Positions 25,611 through 37,770 are shown, counted from the first letter of the stretch. The stretch: DNA of 64,000 nt from Margaritifera margaritifera (GCA_029931535.1 JAQPZY010001664.1:2388001-2452000); one strand, 5' to 3'. The notes: generated from the letters alone by a model not told the origin. A program made the numbers and translations.

Positions 25611-25745
25611 ACTGAGATGTTTCAAAAAGAGGGGTCATCATGTTACATGATGACCATGTTATCCTAAGGTGTTTTATAATGAGGGACTGCTTTGTTACAT
25701 GCAGGACCACATTATACTGATGTGTTTATAACAAAAGACCATATT
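25611..25745. repeat. ~53-bp minisatellite, right part
   Basis: Continuation of 24440-24947: 'actgagatgttt', 'ctaaggtgttttataa' and 'cacattatactgatgtgttt'. Confidence 0.8.
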
Positions 25746-25850
25746 TATGAGAATTTTCTAAAGAAACTAAATGCTCAGAAATATGAGACACAGAAAACTA
25801 GATTATACAATATTAAGAATAAGTGATTTGTGAAGATTTGATGTGACAGA

Positions 25851-26233
25851 TATGAGGGGTATTTGAAAAGTTTTGAATATTTTGCTATAACTTATTTGTT
25901 TCTTTGAACCTGTCAATAAATGTAATGCCAGTTGATAAACTGATAAACAAAATAACGTTTTATAATATGATCTGCAGCTGCATGTGCAGCATGCCAGACA
26001 CCTGCAGATATATGCATGTGATGTAACATTGATAATGACAGTGACATAAAAATGTAGGAGAAGGAGACAATTCTGCTACTCTGCAAAGAGCATACTGTAA
26101 AGTCCGGGCACTAAAAGGCCTGGTTGTTCAGGTTCATGTGCCTAACTCGACTCCTGTCACTGAACATTTTTCACTAATGAAGAACTTTATTGTATAGCAC
26201 ACTAATATTCAGAACTTCTAAATACCCCTCATA
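25851..26233. mobile_element. Mariner-like MITE with TA target duplication
   Basis: Inverted ends: left TGAGGGGTATTTGAAAAGTT, right in reverse TGAGGGGTATTTAGAAGTTC. They continue to GAATATT and are bordered by TA on both sides (25851-25852, 26232-26233). About 379 bp, no transposase frame. The GAGGGGTATT terminus plus TA duplication fits the Tc1/mariner superfamily. Confidence 0.82.
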
Positions 26234-28597
26234 TATTGAATTTAACTGCAGTCACATCATTCAGTTTTGCTAATCTGCTATTATTTACAGTATTTGGCTC
26301 ATGAAATTTTACATGTAGGTAGTACACAGAAAGTAAATGTAAAGGCTTGGTCATCATCTTTTTCACAGCTTTGAACATGTTGAAGTTTTACATTGAAATG
26401 GTTCTATAACAAGAATTTCAGGAAATGTTAGTGCTTGGGTGTAAAAAATAATGATATGCTTTTTAAATGTACATGGCTAACTCTGGCTGTTACTTGACCG
26501 TGAACAGATAATGGTAATGTTGGAGATGACAAGCTACATTGGTTTAGCTACTATCATGTTTGTGCCATCTTGCAAAAAAATCATTATTTGCAGTGAATGC
26601 TTTAAACAAAAATCTGTTGTTTCCCATCTCAGATCACATCATTTGTACTTTTTCATCATAATATCAAACAATTAACAGAATAGACATGTCAGGATTAACA
26701 GAATAGACATGTCAGGATTAACAGAATAGACATGTCAGGATTAATAGAATAGACATGTCAGCATGGAAAACAAATACTGAGAAGATCATTTGTCACATGG
26801 GAAAGTTAAGATTTTCCATCATATATTATGTGACACTTGAATATATGTTTATACAGGAGTTATACTTGCAGCAAGATAGGAATCAGAATTACCTTTTTAG
26901 CATGGGAATTATTTTTTTGCCAGAGATATTTGATTTGCCACCATTCACTTCTAAATGAAGTTGTTTCCTCTGTACCAGCTATCTTGTCAACAATGTGAAA
27001 TACTAGTGTTACCTTACTCAGTTTTATGGGTGGATATGGTCAAATATTTTTTAATATGTAAACCATTTGTTTTTAACAGAGAAGGTCATCCCAAACATAC
27101 TGTTCTCTTAAATTGTTTATTTTTATTATAAGGTTCTTAATATGATTCATGTAGAGGTGAACTTATGAAGGGTACTGGGGTTGAGCTGGGTTATGAAGGG
27201 GGTTGGGGATGAAAGGGTCATGAAGGGGATTGGGGTTGAGGAGGTCAGTTAAGCTTCATTTCAGGAGTTATAATGTTATACTTTGGCACTTGTTAAAATA
27301 TCATATTCTTTGTACCATGTGATGAATATCATGCTCTTTGTACCATGTGATGAAATATATCCAGTATTAAAGCAGGAAAAGAAAATATTTTGTATTTATT
27401 AAGTAAAAAATTACTCTCTTTGAAAGAATGAGACTAAGCATGGACAACAGAGATAATCAGGATTTTTGTCTTCTCTGTTACTGGGGAGAATTAAGTGTCA
27501 CTTTTCTGGTGGTAATTGCAGTGGCATCAGCAATGTTAAATTAATTTTAAAAAATATAAAACAATAATAAAAAATGTTTTATATTAAAGTTTTTGAAACT
27601 CTGGTGCCTTCTTCATCAGTTCCTGTATTCAACAGAAACTTTCATAGAATCTTACTGCGTATCAGAAGTTTGTGCTCTGATATGGTAAGAGTTGTCTTTC
27701 CTGCATATGAAATCAACGTCTCTTAATGCTGTTCACTGGCAAGACACCACATTCTGCAGAACCCTGGTTTTGTTTTCATTTGATAAGTAAATGAGAAGAT
27801 ATCAATCAATGTGATATAGTTTAACAACATGGCCCTGAAACTATTTTCTTAATTATTTTTTAATGGCTTTAATAACAATAAGAAGGAGACAATTTTGAGA
27901 CTTCCATGCATTAAAATAAATATTTCATCTGTTGTGAAACCTGTCTTTAAAGGACATTCAAGGTACCACAATTTTTGGGGTGTATTTAACAATTTTCCTT
28001 TATGTAGAGGTTGAAAATGATAGTGAAATTAAGGAAGTGGCCTTCATATGAAAGTGTCTGCTAAGACAGGGTTTCCTGTTCACCTGTTAAAATACTGTAT
28101 ACTTGTTTCAGAGTCAGAATCTCTTTTCTTTTTCTTAATTGATGGAATTACTTAAATTTATGGATTGCGTTGTAAAGTTTTAGACACAAAATTTTGTCAC
28201 GGGTTGTTCTGCCATGTACAGGGAGAAGAGGATGCCTTGGTTTTTTTAATTAAAAAAATCAGACAAAAATTACATTGGGTCTGTATTTCATTAAAGACAG
28301 GTTAGTCAGCATGAAATGTAAATTTTGTATTGATATCTTATTTGACATTATGAATTTTAGAAATGGTCTTTAAAAGTCTTATCAATATGTCATGAATGCA
28401 GTAGGATATGATTTTATCCTTCTGGTATGAAACTTGCAGAAACTTAATAAAAGCACAAAATCTAAAGATTGACACTTGCATTGCTACCAAAAAAGTAATA
28501 TACAGTACCTATATCTTGACTCAGCTCAGACAGTTATATGTGATGATAGAAGAGGAACGTAATATTTTGTAATGTATGCCTTCTTGGCAACTTTCAG
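26234..28597. other. Intron 6, right part
   Basis: A four-copy 23-bp repeat at 26670-26760 ('taacagaatagacatgtc'). G-rich text with 'ggggttgag' doublets near 27170-27245, and a doubled 'gtaccatgtgatgaa' near 27312. No gene. Confidence 0.45.
26668..26762. repeat. 23-bp repeat, four copies
   Basis: 'aggattaacagaatagacat' repeated head to tail with almost no change, so it is recent. Confidence 0.88.
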
Positions 28598-28713
28598 TAC
28601 ACCAGTCTGGACAGTTTCAAGTCAGTTTCCAGTTCATACCAGTCTGTGCTGGAGGAAGGGAGTTCACTAATGTCAGCCAGGTCCAGTCTGGAAGGAGGTC
28701 ATTTTTTTCTCAG
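28598..28713 (+). CDS. SMCR8: SMCR8 exon 7
   Basis: Acceptor aactttcag, 116 nt, phase 0 to 2. It includes YTSLDSFKSVSSSYQSVLEE, matching the family's 'S-x-KSSVESVL' stretch, then a Ser-rich tail ending GGHFFL. The donor is gtttga, a weak GT donor, so inefficient splicing is possible here. The joined codon AG+A gives Arg and keeps the frame into exon 8. Confidence 0.78.
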
Positions 28714-28879
28714 GTTTGATCAGTTATATTACATACCAAATTTAGTTTGTTGTTTTCAGTTAGAGATCCAAAATGGCCATATTTGCAGCACATGACCAAC
28801 ATAACTCAGTATGTGGGACATTGGACATAAGGTGCCCATAAGTACCCAATGCAGTTGTTTGGTTATTATGTTTTTCCAG

Positions 28880-29690
28880 TTGCTTAAACACTCTACAGCC
28901 ACATAGCACAAGACAATAGAGATGTGAAAGCTTATCTCCTGGACTTAAAAAATCTTATAATTGAATGATTGCTTAAACACTCTACAGCCACATGGCACAA
29001 GACAATAGAGATGTGAAAGCTTATCTCCTGGACTTAAAAAACCTTATAATTGAATGATTGCTTAAACACTCTACAGCCACATGGCACAAGACAATAGAGA
29101 TGTGAAAGCTTATCACCTGGATTTAAAAAACCTTATAATTGAATGATTGCTTAAACACTCTACAGCCACATGGCACAAGACAATAGAGATGTGAAAGCTT
29201 ATCACCTGGATTTAAAAAACCTTATAATTGAATGATTGCTTAAACACTCTACAGCCACATGGCACAAGACAATAGAGATGTGAAAGCTTATCTCCTGGAC
29301 TTAAAAAACCTTATAATTGAATGATTGCTTAAACACTCTACAGCCACATGGCACAAGACAATAGAGATGTGAAAGCTTATCTCCTGGACTTAAAAAACCT
29401 TATAATTGAATGATTGCTTAAACACTCTACAGCCACATAGCACAAGACAATAGAGATGTGAAAGCTTATCTCCTGGACATAAAAAACCTTATAATTGAAT
29501 GATTGCTTAAACACTCTACAGCCACATAGCACAAGACAATAGAGATGTGAAAGCTTATCTCCTGGACTTAAAAAACCTTATAATTGAATGATTGCTTAAA
29601 CACTCTACAGCCACATAGCACAAGACAATAGAGATGTGAAAGCTTATCTCCTGGACTTAAAAAACCTTATAATTGAATGATTGCTTCAAG
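28880..29690. repeat. 89-bp minisatellite, nine copies
   Basis: Unit contains 'tgcttaaacactctacagcc', 'gacaatagagatgtgaaagc' and 'cttataattgaatgat'. Copies differ at only a few sites (atagcac/atggcac, ctcctgg/cacctgg). Confidence 0.96.
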
Positions 29691-29744
29691 GTTTGTACTA
29701 TAGACATTATGTGCTTTATAACTACACTGCTGCCTTGTTTTAGC

Positions 29745-30205
29745 ATGCCTGGGTAACTTGGAAACCCACTTATAATGCAGGGGCAGGTTTGGATCCCATT
29801 TTTGTTCTTGTAGAAAATACCCCCAAATTAGGCCCCAATTTGCTGATCAAATTGCAATCAAAATTGGTAAACAAAACGTTGATATATTGCCCATTTTATC
29901 ATTTAAAATGGTGGTCATTGTCCCAAAATTTGGAATCAGTATCAAGAAATGTGCAACTTTTAATCATAATTCATATATTTTGTTACATTTTCTTCTAAAA
30001 AAAGTTATTGGTACACTGTAAATATACAATGAAACTTCAATAAATGAAAATGTTTGGTAATGCCTACTGGTGGCAACACTTCAAAACATAAATACCAATT
30101 CAATAAGTCTTGAAAATGTATGTTTCAGTTTTATCTTTTAATTCAGTTTCAGTATAATCATCATAAATGTGATATGCCATCTTGTACTAAAATGTGAAAA
30201 GTGAC
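29745..30205 (-). repeat. Dispersed repeat family copy C (reverse orientation)
   Basis: The reverse complement matches 51120-51640: 'tgcattataagc', 'ggatccca', 'attgcaatcaaaattggtaa', 'tgcctactggtggcaacac'. The frame 29789-29998 is inside it and is not a gene. Confidence 0.68.
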
Positions 30206-31784
30206 AATCAGCCATTAAAGCAATGCCCATGAACATTTCCATGAGAATCTCATTAAGTGCTGACTGTGTTTTGATATGTGATTTGCAGAGGCTTTGTTGC
30301 ATTGTTACAATCAATTAAAAGTAGATCTGATTTGTATTATCATGTTAATTAGGCCTTTTATATCAAATCAAGTAAAGGGGGTTGAATAATAAATGCTCAA
30401 AGACATGCAAATCCTGTGTAAGAGCTGGCAGTCATAGTTGTGTGTAAAATCCAACTAATTTAAATTGACCAGTTGAACACTGTTTTAAATATTATTATGT
30501 AAGTAACATCATTAAAGTATCTAACATTAATCAGTGGTTTATTCTAATCATTCGTAAATGTGATCAAGGATAGTAAGGGAACCAAGTGAAAGGAGTACTC
30601 AGTGCATGAAAGCTTGGTTTCATAGATACAGTTCATTTTGGAGAAGCAAGATCCAAAGTTTGTGGTGAACTTAAAATTCCTGAATTGACACTTAGAAGTT
30701 TGCTCAAGGATGAGCAGAAATTTCACGATTACTTGCAATGAAAGCATAAATATTTTACTGATAGAACAAAAAAAAAGCAAATTTCGACATTGTTGTTTCT
30801 AAAAATATATATCCATCTTCTTTTTTAACAAAAATAATCTAGTTCTATTCTGAACCAACAATAGCAGTATAATGTGTCCACATTCACATGCAAAAAGCAG
30901 TTATGTAATGTGCAGTGTTTTCGCTGGTACATATATGATATGTATTGAAACCTCTTGTTTTTAATGATCTTTCTAAGATTGGTTATCTTGGAAAAAAGGG
31001 TAATTTATACAGAAAAGCTGACAACTTCATTAGAAAATAGCTATTTATTGACAATTAATCCCAACACGATTATAAAGCAATTTGGTAATTTATCCCCTAC
31101 ACTCTCTCTCTTTTCACTGTCAGTGTCCATCCTTTGCTTAATTTTTCAGAGGAACCATACTTACACTGCAGTCTATGTTAATGGACTCTGTTGGGGATGA
31201 GTTTTTGAAGGAGAGGTGTATATTGTGTGGCAGTGTGGCAGCACATCAGACTTTTAGAGCAAAATATGTGTAGCATAGTCCCTAATTAAAAAGAAAAAAA
31301 AATACTTGCAACAACAACCTATCTTTATAATCATCATCCAACACATTTTTAAGGACCTGATTAAAAAAAACTTTACTGTCAGACCTGACTGGAAATGCCT
31401 GTCAATTAAGTGTTATATCTTTTTGAGGTAGTAAATCTGCTTTGTGTCAGTTAATAATTAATTCTTAAAAACAGTAGAGTGGCATTAAATACTGTTGATT
31501 GGTAACATTTTATAGTATAGTTTTCTGAAAGAAAAACAAATCAATTTTATTAGTAAATGAAGACTGCTGATTGGTCTGTGAAAAGTGGTTTGAATTGGGT
31601 TGTGATCTCATTTTAGAGGAAAAGTTTGATCTTTTACATAGTAAATGGGACTGAACAAATGTTTGCTGTTGGGGAGTGGTCTTTATCCATGGGTGGTTGT
31701 AATTTAGAAAAACTAAAGAACCCCTTTTTGTTTTGCTGATATTATTGTATTCATATTTCATATTATTTCATTTTCATTTTCTAG
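30206..31784. other. Intron 7, right part
   Basis: AT-rich, with short non-conserved open frames on both strands. No repeat or gene recognised. Confidence 0.4.
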
Positions 31785-33139
31785 ACAATTGTCAGATACA
31801 AGTGGTTCTGGATTCTGTATCATTGAAGAACAGAACATCACCAGACAGTCTGCTCCACATGTGTCTGATGGTGATCATCCTTCCACCAGGGGGAGCTGTG
31901 AAATTCCTGCCACCACTGGGAGTTTTCATATTCCAGGCACTAGTACTAGCTGTGATAATCAAACCACCAGTGATAATCAAACCACCAAGGGGAGCTGTGA
32001 TAATCCTGCTACCAGTGGAAGCTGTGATAGTCCTGCCACCAGGGATAGCTTTGATAATTGTGCCACCCTAGGGAGCTGTACTGGTCTTGCTACTAGAGGA
32101 AGTTGTGATAATCCTGCCACCAAGGGTAGCTTTGACAGTTACGCCACCCATTTGAGTTATACTGGTCTTGCCAACAGAGAAAGCTGTGATAGTACTGCCA
32201 ATAGAGGGAACTCAGATGGAGTAGCCACCAAGGGGAACAATGAAAATGCTACCACTAGCAAGTGCAATAATATTGTTTACAATAGGCAGGGTTGTGACAG
32301 TCTTGCCACTATTGGAATCAGTGATGGTTTTGCCATGAAAGAAAGCTGTGATAGTACTGCCAATAGTAGGAGCTCAGATGGAGTAGCCTCCAAAGGGAAC
32401 AATGAAAATGCTGCCACCAGCAAAAGCAATGTTGGGATCCCCATGGTTATCTTGGGGATCAGTGATGATTTTGTTGCCAGAGAAAGCTGTAATAGTAATG
32501 CCAATAGTGGAAGCTCAGATGGAGTAGCCACCATAGGGAACCATGAAAATGCTGCAAACAGCAAGAGCAATGATGTTGTTTACAACATGCAGGGTCGTGG
32601 CAGTTTTGCCACCAGCGGGAGCTGTAATATTCCACGCACCAGTGGGAACTGTGTTAGTCCTGCCACCAAGGGGAGCTGTGTTAGTCCTACCACCAAGGGT
32701 AGCAGTGATTGTTCTACCACTAGTCCTGTCAAGTGTGAAATAGAACCAATCGATATCTCTTTAGAGACTGCAAACATTATCAATGCTGATAGTGATGATA
32801 TTACTCCCATCAACGTGGATTCACATGAAACCTGCATTGCCTGTCAAACCATTGAGTACTCCTCTGACAGTAAAATTGATTCTACTGACAGTTCTTTACC
32901 AAAACCTAAAGAAAATAGAGCTTGTATGTGGGCAGGAGCGAATGAAGCAAGTGATTATATGATTACTTTATTTGAAGATTTGTCTCTGAAGACTAGTGGC
33001 ACAGGCAGGACAGAGAGTAAATCATCAGAGTGTGAGGTTGTATCATTAAGTAGGAATATTCATTCTGAATTGAATTTTGCTAAGAATGACTTGGAATTGC
33101 CCTCAGTGCAAGGAGAGAATAAATGTTACACTGATGCAG
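31785..33139 (+). CDS. SMCR8: SMCR8 exon 8, giant linker exon with nine-residue repeats
   Basis: Acceptor attttctag, donor gttagt, 1355 nt, phase 2 to 1, open throughout (about 451 codons). Codons from 31789 read QLSDTSGSG before the repeat block. From about 31900 to 32740 it is a degenerate tandem repeat of nine residues of the type GSCDNPATK, about 30 units. Part of it is organised in longer blocks that recur (ESCDSTAN..SDGVA..GNNENA). After the repeats comes an acidic, Ser-rich stretch, then DYMITLFEDLSLK and VVSLSRNIHSEL near the end. The vertebrate linker at this position is also long, acidic and disordered but lacks this repeat. Continuous openness and flanking splice phases support translation. 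The first Met inside this frame is not used as a start. Confidence 0.8.
31900..32740 (+). repeat. 27-bp in-frame coding repeat inside SMCR8 exon 8
   Basis: The unit is nine codons, with consensus near G-S-C-D-N-P-A-T-x. Around 30 diverged copies follow one another. The unit length is a multiple of three, so copy-number change keeps the reading frame. A higher-order block recurs around 32170, 32340 and 32480. The Cys at unit position 3 is retained in many units. Confidence 0.85.
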
Positions 33140-33231
33140 GTTAGTGGACTCTTTCTGTCTGACATGCATAAGCATAGTGAAACATATATATCACTTTTCT
33201 ATCATCAGTGTTAAGTCTTGTTTTATAGTTT

Positions 33232-33346
33232 TTGCAAGCCAGATACAAAGGTGAAACATCATCACATGGATGCAGAGGATACATTAGGTTCCAAGGAATA
33301 CCAGATACATGCATGATACATCAACACATGAATATAGGGTATACAT
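33232..33346. repeat. ~58-bp minisatellite, left part
   Basis: About two units ('acattaggttccaaggaata', 'catgatacatcaacacatg') cut off by the insertion at 33347 and resumed at 35269. Confidence 0.82.
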
Positions 33347-35268
33347 CAGCTGAGATGGTGCTGGCTTTAAAAAAGTTGTTGCCAAAAAAATCGCAAATCT
33401 CAATATTTTGTCGTCAAGTTTCAAAAAGTGTCGCCAAGCAAGGAGTAAGTATTTTTCCATGTCTATTAATGTAGTAGGAAATGAAAATTGAAAAAGATCG
33501 AGATATTATTGTTTTATTGACAGCAAACAATACAATACCACAATATTACAGAATAAATCATTATATGACTGTTTTGTATGCTTTTTTATAATGTTTTGCA
33601 CTATTAAAATGTTGTTTCATAAAAATAATAAAATCGAATGTCACATGAGTATGCGTCGTGATTTTACGACTGCCCACCTGCTGAATGCAGTTTCAAAATC
33701 GAAGTCTCCTTCACATTCATACATGCTGATTCTCATTAGATTCTCTCTCTTTGATGTACTTAACTTCAGACAAATTGGGTTGTTCCACTTAGTGTACTTT
33801 ACCTATGCAAATTAGCCTAATGGGCTCTCCCTCAGCAGTGCTCAAAGGATTTGACATGACACATCACCCTAGCTATTGTGAGCCAATTCAATAAATCTCT
33901 GAAAGGTGTCTGTTTATCTCTGACCGCCTAACCTTTTAATTGTCTTTAAACAGTTGTATAAACTGACCGACTTTTTATAATATTAAATGATACACTGTAT
34001 CCATTTTATTCCAGACTCAGTATTTGTAAATTTCTTGTGTCGGCTGAACAGTAGAATCTTAATCTGCCTGTCTTAGCTAGATGAGAACCGTGTATATTTC
34101 AGTGTCATAGGGTCACTGGGGTGTGAATGATACATCCTGTCGTGTGCCTTGAAGCCTTATTATGTAAATGTTTCAATATAGTTTTCTAAAGTTTCTAAAG
34201 ACTACCGTTCAAGACTAGTTTTCATTATAATATTTTCTTCTTTTTTTTTGGCCTGCACTGACACATGGATAATCAGCACACGGAAAATCGAGAGTATGTC
34301 TCCTATGTGTATACGATTTATTGAAAATAGTTTACCTCTTATAGGGCAAGAAAGCCTTATACATGAATACATTTGCGTACAATCAATTTATGTATGAGAA
34401 TAAACGGTAACCTTGGAAATATTCAATTGCGATGGACCTAATCGTTTGAATGTAAAATTCTTGAAGATTGTCCGAAAAGTATGAAATGCACCCCCCCCAC
34501 CCCCTTCACACACAAAATCCAGCCCCCGTTTTGCAATTATCTAATTTATTTTCTATCATGTCTCGGGATTTCGGTGTCCGTTCATCATGATGTGGTGTTG
34601 TACTTAAAGCATTACTACCAGCTGCACTACAAGTAGATGATGTTGGACTGTCAGGTATAACATCTGTTTCAGTTACTGGGTTGTCTGATGCACTTGCACT
34701 AAATCCAAATGCTGTTAATTTTGTTAACTTAATCTTAGGATGAGATGATGAACACGAAAAGTCTAACTTACGTTTACCCATTACAGTATATAGTTCTGAT
34801 TGAGACTGAATTTTATTTTTCATTTACTTCGTATTTATACAGAATGATTGTTGCTTCAAGGTAATCAGTTTTCTTTGAAGTTTCAGCAAAACTTTTTTTT
34901 CTGGTACATTTTTCAAACAAAAAAAAAAGGATTAGCGGTCGTTTGGTCGATTGTAGCTAGTCCGGTAGCATGACTATTGGAGTGTATCACTGCATACAGT
35001 ACTCAGGCCAGATGTCAGCATAAGCAGTCAATTTGAACAAAGGATTTGTTTATGTAACAATAGATAGATTCCAGTGCATTGTATACCCAAGTTTGTGGCT
35101 TCCTTTCATGGTGCCTTTGAATTCCTCCACTCCAAACACAAGATTATATATACAAGTTTTAACAGCCAAAAACATAGTCGCCAAAAAATCGCCAGATGGT
35201 ATATTTTGTCGCCAATCAGGAACAAAAATCGCAATTTGCGACATTGGCGATGCCCAGCACAATCCCTG
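33347..35268. mobile_element. DNA-transposon-like insertion, 1.9 kb
   Basis: It interrupts a tandem array. The left end starts CAGCTGAGATGGTGCTGG, and the right end in reverse starts CAGGGATTGTGCTGG. Farther in, 'gccaaaaaaatcgcaaat' on the left faces related text on the right. The flanks share only 'cat', so the target duplication is unclear. CAG...G ends suggest a hAT-like element. A minus-strand frame lies inside. The interior is otherwise without recognised domains. Confidence 0.6.
34506..34823 (-). CDS. Small uncharacterised frame inside the 33.3-35.3 kb insertion
   Basis: About 105 codons from ATG. A second Met begins MGKRKLDFSCSSSHPKIKL, a basic/Ser-rich start reminiscent of the N-termini of some hAT-type transposases. 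The rest is Ser/Thr/Asp-rich and ends TGAGFCV. No domain is certain. It may be a leftover first exon of the element's transposase, or chance. Confidence 0.3.
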   Translation of the reverse strand: MKNKIQSQSELYTVMGKRKLDFSCSSSHPKIKLTKLTAFGFSASASDNPVTETDVIPDSPTSSTCSAAGSNALSTTPHHDERTPKSRDMIENKLDNCKTGAGFCV

Positions 35269-36480
35269 CATCAGGTTCCAATGAACATCAGATACACACA
35301 TGATACATCAACACATGGATATAGGGGATACATCAGGTTCCAAGGCACACCAGATACACATGATACATCACATGGATGTATGGGATACACCAGGTTCCAA
35401 GGAAGACCAGATACATGCATGATACATCAACACATGGATATAGGGTATACATCAGGTTCCAAGGCACACCAGATACACATGATACATCACATGGATATAG
35501 GGGATACACAAAGTTCCAAGTAACATCAGATACATGCATAATACATTACATATATGTAGAGGATACACCAGGTTCCAAGGAATACCAGATACATGATACA
35601 TCAACACATGAATATAGGGGATACATCAGGTTCCAATGAACATCAGATACACACATTATACATCAACACATGGATATAGGGAATACGTCAGGTTCCAATG
35701 AACATCAGATACACAAATGATACATCAAGACATAGATGTAGGAGATACACTATGTTCCAAGGAGCACAAGATACATACATGATACACCAGTAAATATATG
35801 AAGGGGATACACCAAGTTAAAAGAAACACCAGACACACATGATACATTGCATGGATATAGAGGATACACAAAGTTCCAAGGAACATTAGATACATGCATG
35901 ATACATTAAATATATGTAGAGGATACACCAGGTTCCAAGGAACACCAGATACATGCATGATACATCAGTACATGGATATAGGGGATACACCAGGTTCCAA
36001 GGAACACCAGATACACACATGATATGTCAGCACATAGATGTTGGATACACCATGTTCCAAGGAGCACCAGATACATGCATGATACGCTAGTACATAGATA
36101 TAGGGGATACACCAAGTTCCAAGGAACACCAGATACACAAGATACATCACATGGTCATAGGGAATACACAAGGTTCCATGGAACACCAGATACACATGCA
36201 TGTAGGGGATACACCAGGTTCCATGGCAGCAGCAGATACACATGATACATTAACACATGGATGCATGGGAGACAACAGGTTCCATGACAACACCAGATAC
36301 ATATTTGATATATCAGCAAACATTGATGTATGGAATACACAAGGTTCCAAGGAACTCAGATACACACATGATACATCACATGCATGTAGGGGATACACCA
36401 GGTTCCAAGGCAGCACCAGATACACACATGACACATCAACACATGGATACAGGGGAGACACCAAGTTCCATGGCAACACT
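35269..36480. repeat. ~58-bp minisatellite, right part
   Basis: About 20 units with 'ggatacaccaggttccaagg', 'aacaccagatacacacatga' and 'tacatcaacacatggatata'. Overlapping open frames on both strands are repeat artefacts. Confidence 0.93.
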
Positions 36481-37066
36481 AGATATATACTTGATATATC
36501 AGCACACGGATAGCAACACTAGATACATACTTGATATATCAGCACACGGATAGCAACACCAGATATATACTTGATATATCAGCACACGGATAGCAACACC
36601 AGATATATACTTGATATATCAGCACACGGATAGCAACACCAGATATATACTTGATATATCAGCACACGGATAGCAACACCAAATATATACTTGATATATC
36701 AGCACACGGATAGCAACACCAGATATATACTTGATATATCAGCACACGGATAGCAACACCAGATATATACTTGATATATCAGCACACGGATAGCAACACC
36801 AGATACATACTTGATATAGCAGCACACGGATAGCAACACCAGATACATACTTGATATAGCAGCACACGGATAGCAACACTAGATACATACTTGATATATC
36901 AGCACACGGATAGCAACACCAGATACATACTTGATATAGCAGCACACAGATAGCAACACCAGATACATACTTGATATAGCAGCACACGGATAGCAACACC
37001 AGATACATGATATATCAGCACACGGATAGCAACACTAGATATATACTTGATATAGCAGCACACAGG
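36481..37066. repeat. 40-bp minisatellite
   Basis: About 14 units of 'agcacacggatagcaacacc' + 'agatatatacttgatatatc'. It seems to be derived from the edge of the preceding 58-bp array, whose last unit shares 'gatatatcagcacac'. Confidence 0.93.
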
Positions 37067-37600
37067 TGCAGGGGAGACACCAGGTTCCATGGAACACTCT
37101 CATTCAGCTAGTTCTGTACTCCAGTTGATAGGAAATTTTTTCACAAGAGTGTGCATCTTGGACATGGTAACAGACTCTTGTTTTTGAATTGATAGCACAA
37201 AGGCAGTTTTTGGTTTGGAGATTGTAAAACAATTAACTTGCCCAGGACTGCCAGACAGGAGTTCAAGCTCAACAAAAGTTGTCAGTTTTCATTATATTAA
37301 ATGTCGAGCCTCAATTGAGCAAATGACAAGAGAAAGTTTTTTTTAATTCAAATTGTATATCATTGATGTTCATCTTACCATTCTTCATAGCTGAGACAAC
37401 TTTTTCTGTAGAATTCTTGTTCAGATCCTTCATGGCTAAGGCAAGTTGTTCCTGAGCTGTCATTTTTCTTTCTTTGTAAATAAAGAAAAATAATTATGAA
37501 CATAGAGAATTTCTTTCCTTTGTACAATATTTTACAAAATTAAAGTAATGTGAACATAGCAAAAGTTGCATACCATATGTACTCACTTATAAACCAGATC
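37067..37600. other. Intron 8 spacer
   Basis: Nothing identified. Confidence 0.35.
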
Positions 37601-37609
37601 TAACTGCAG

Positions 37610-37770
37610 ACTGCACAGACCCAGATCTGCCATCACATAAATGCACCAGCAGATCTGAGTCTATGCAGTTTATTAGGACTAATCACTAAAACAAACAACA
37701 TAGACCCAGATATGCTGGCACATTATGCGATAGCAGATCAGGGTCTTTGTTGTTTGCAGTTAGACCAGAC
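37610..37770. repeat. Paired hairpin repeat, copy 1
   Basis: Two inverted repeats in a row: around 'gacccagatctgc' ... 'gcagatctgagtc' (37618-37665) and around 'agacccagatatgc' ... 'gcagatcagggtct' (37700-37745). The same arrangement is seen at 47330-47510 and 52415-52540. Confidence 0.7.

Noticed and set aside
32277..32570. Leu-rich minus-strand frame that looks like a membrane protein
   Set aside because: It is the reverse reading of the SMCR8 coding repeat (GCC/ACC/AGC codons become Gly/Leu/Ala); the + strand is supported by splicing and family order.
35074..36513. Several overlapping frames on both strands (up to 149 codons)
   Set aside because: All are made of the 58-bp minisatellite; units shift frame between copies and have no conserved start.
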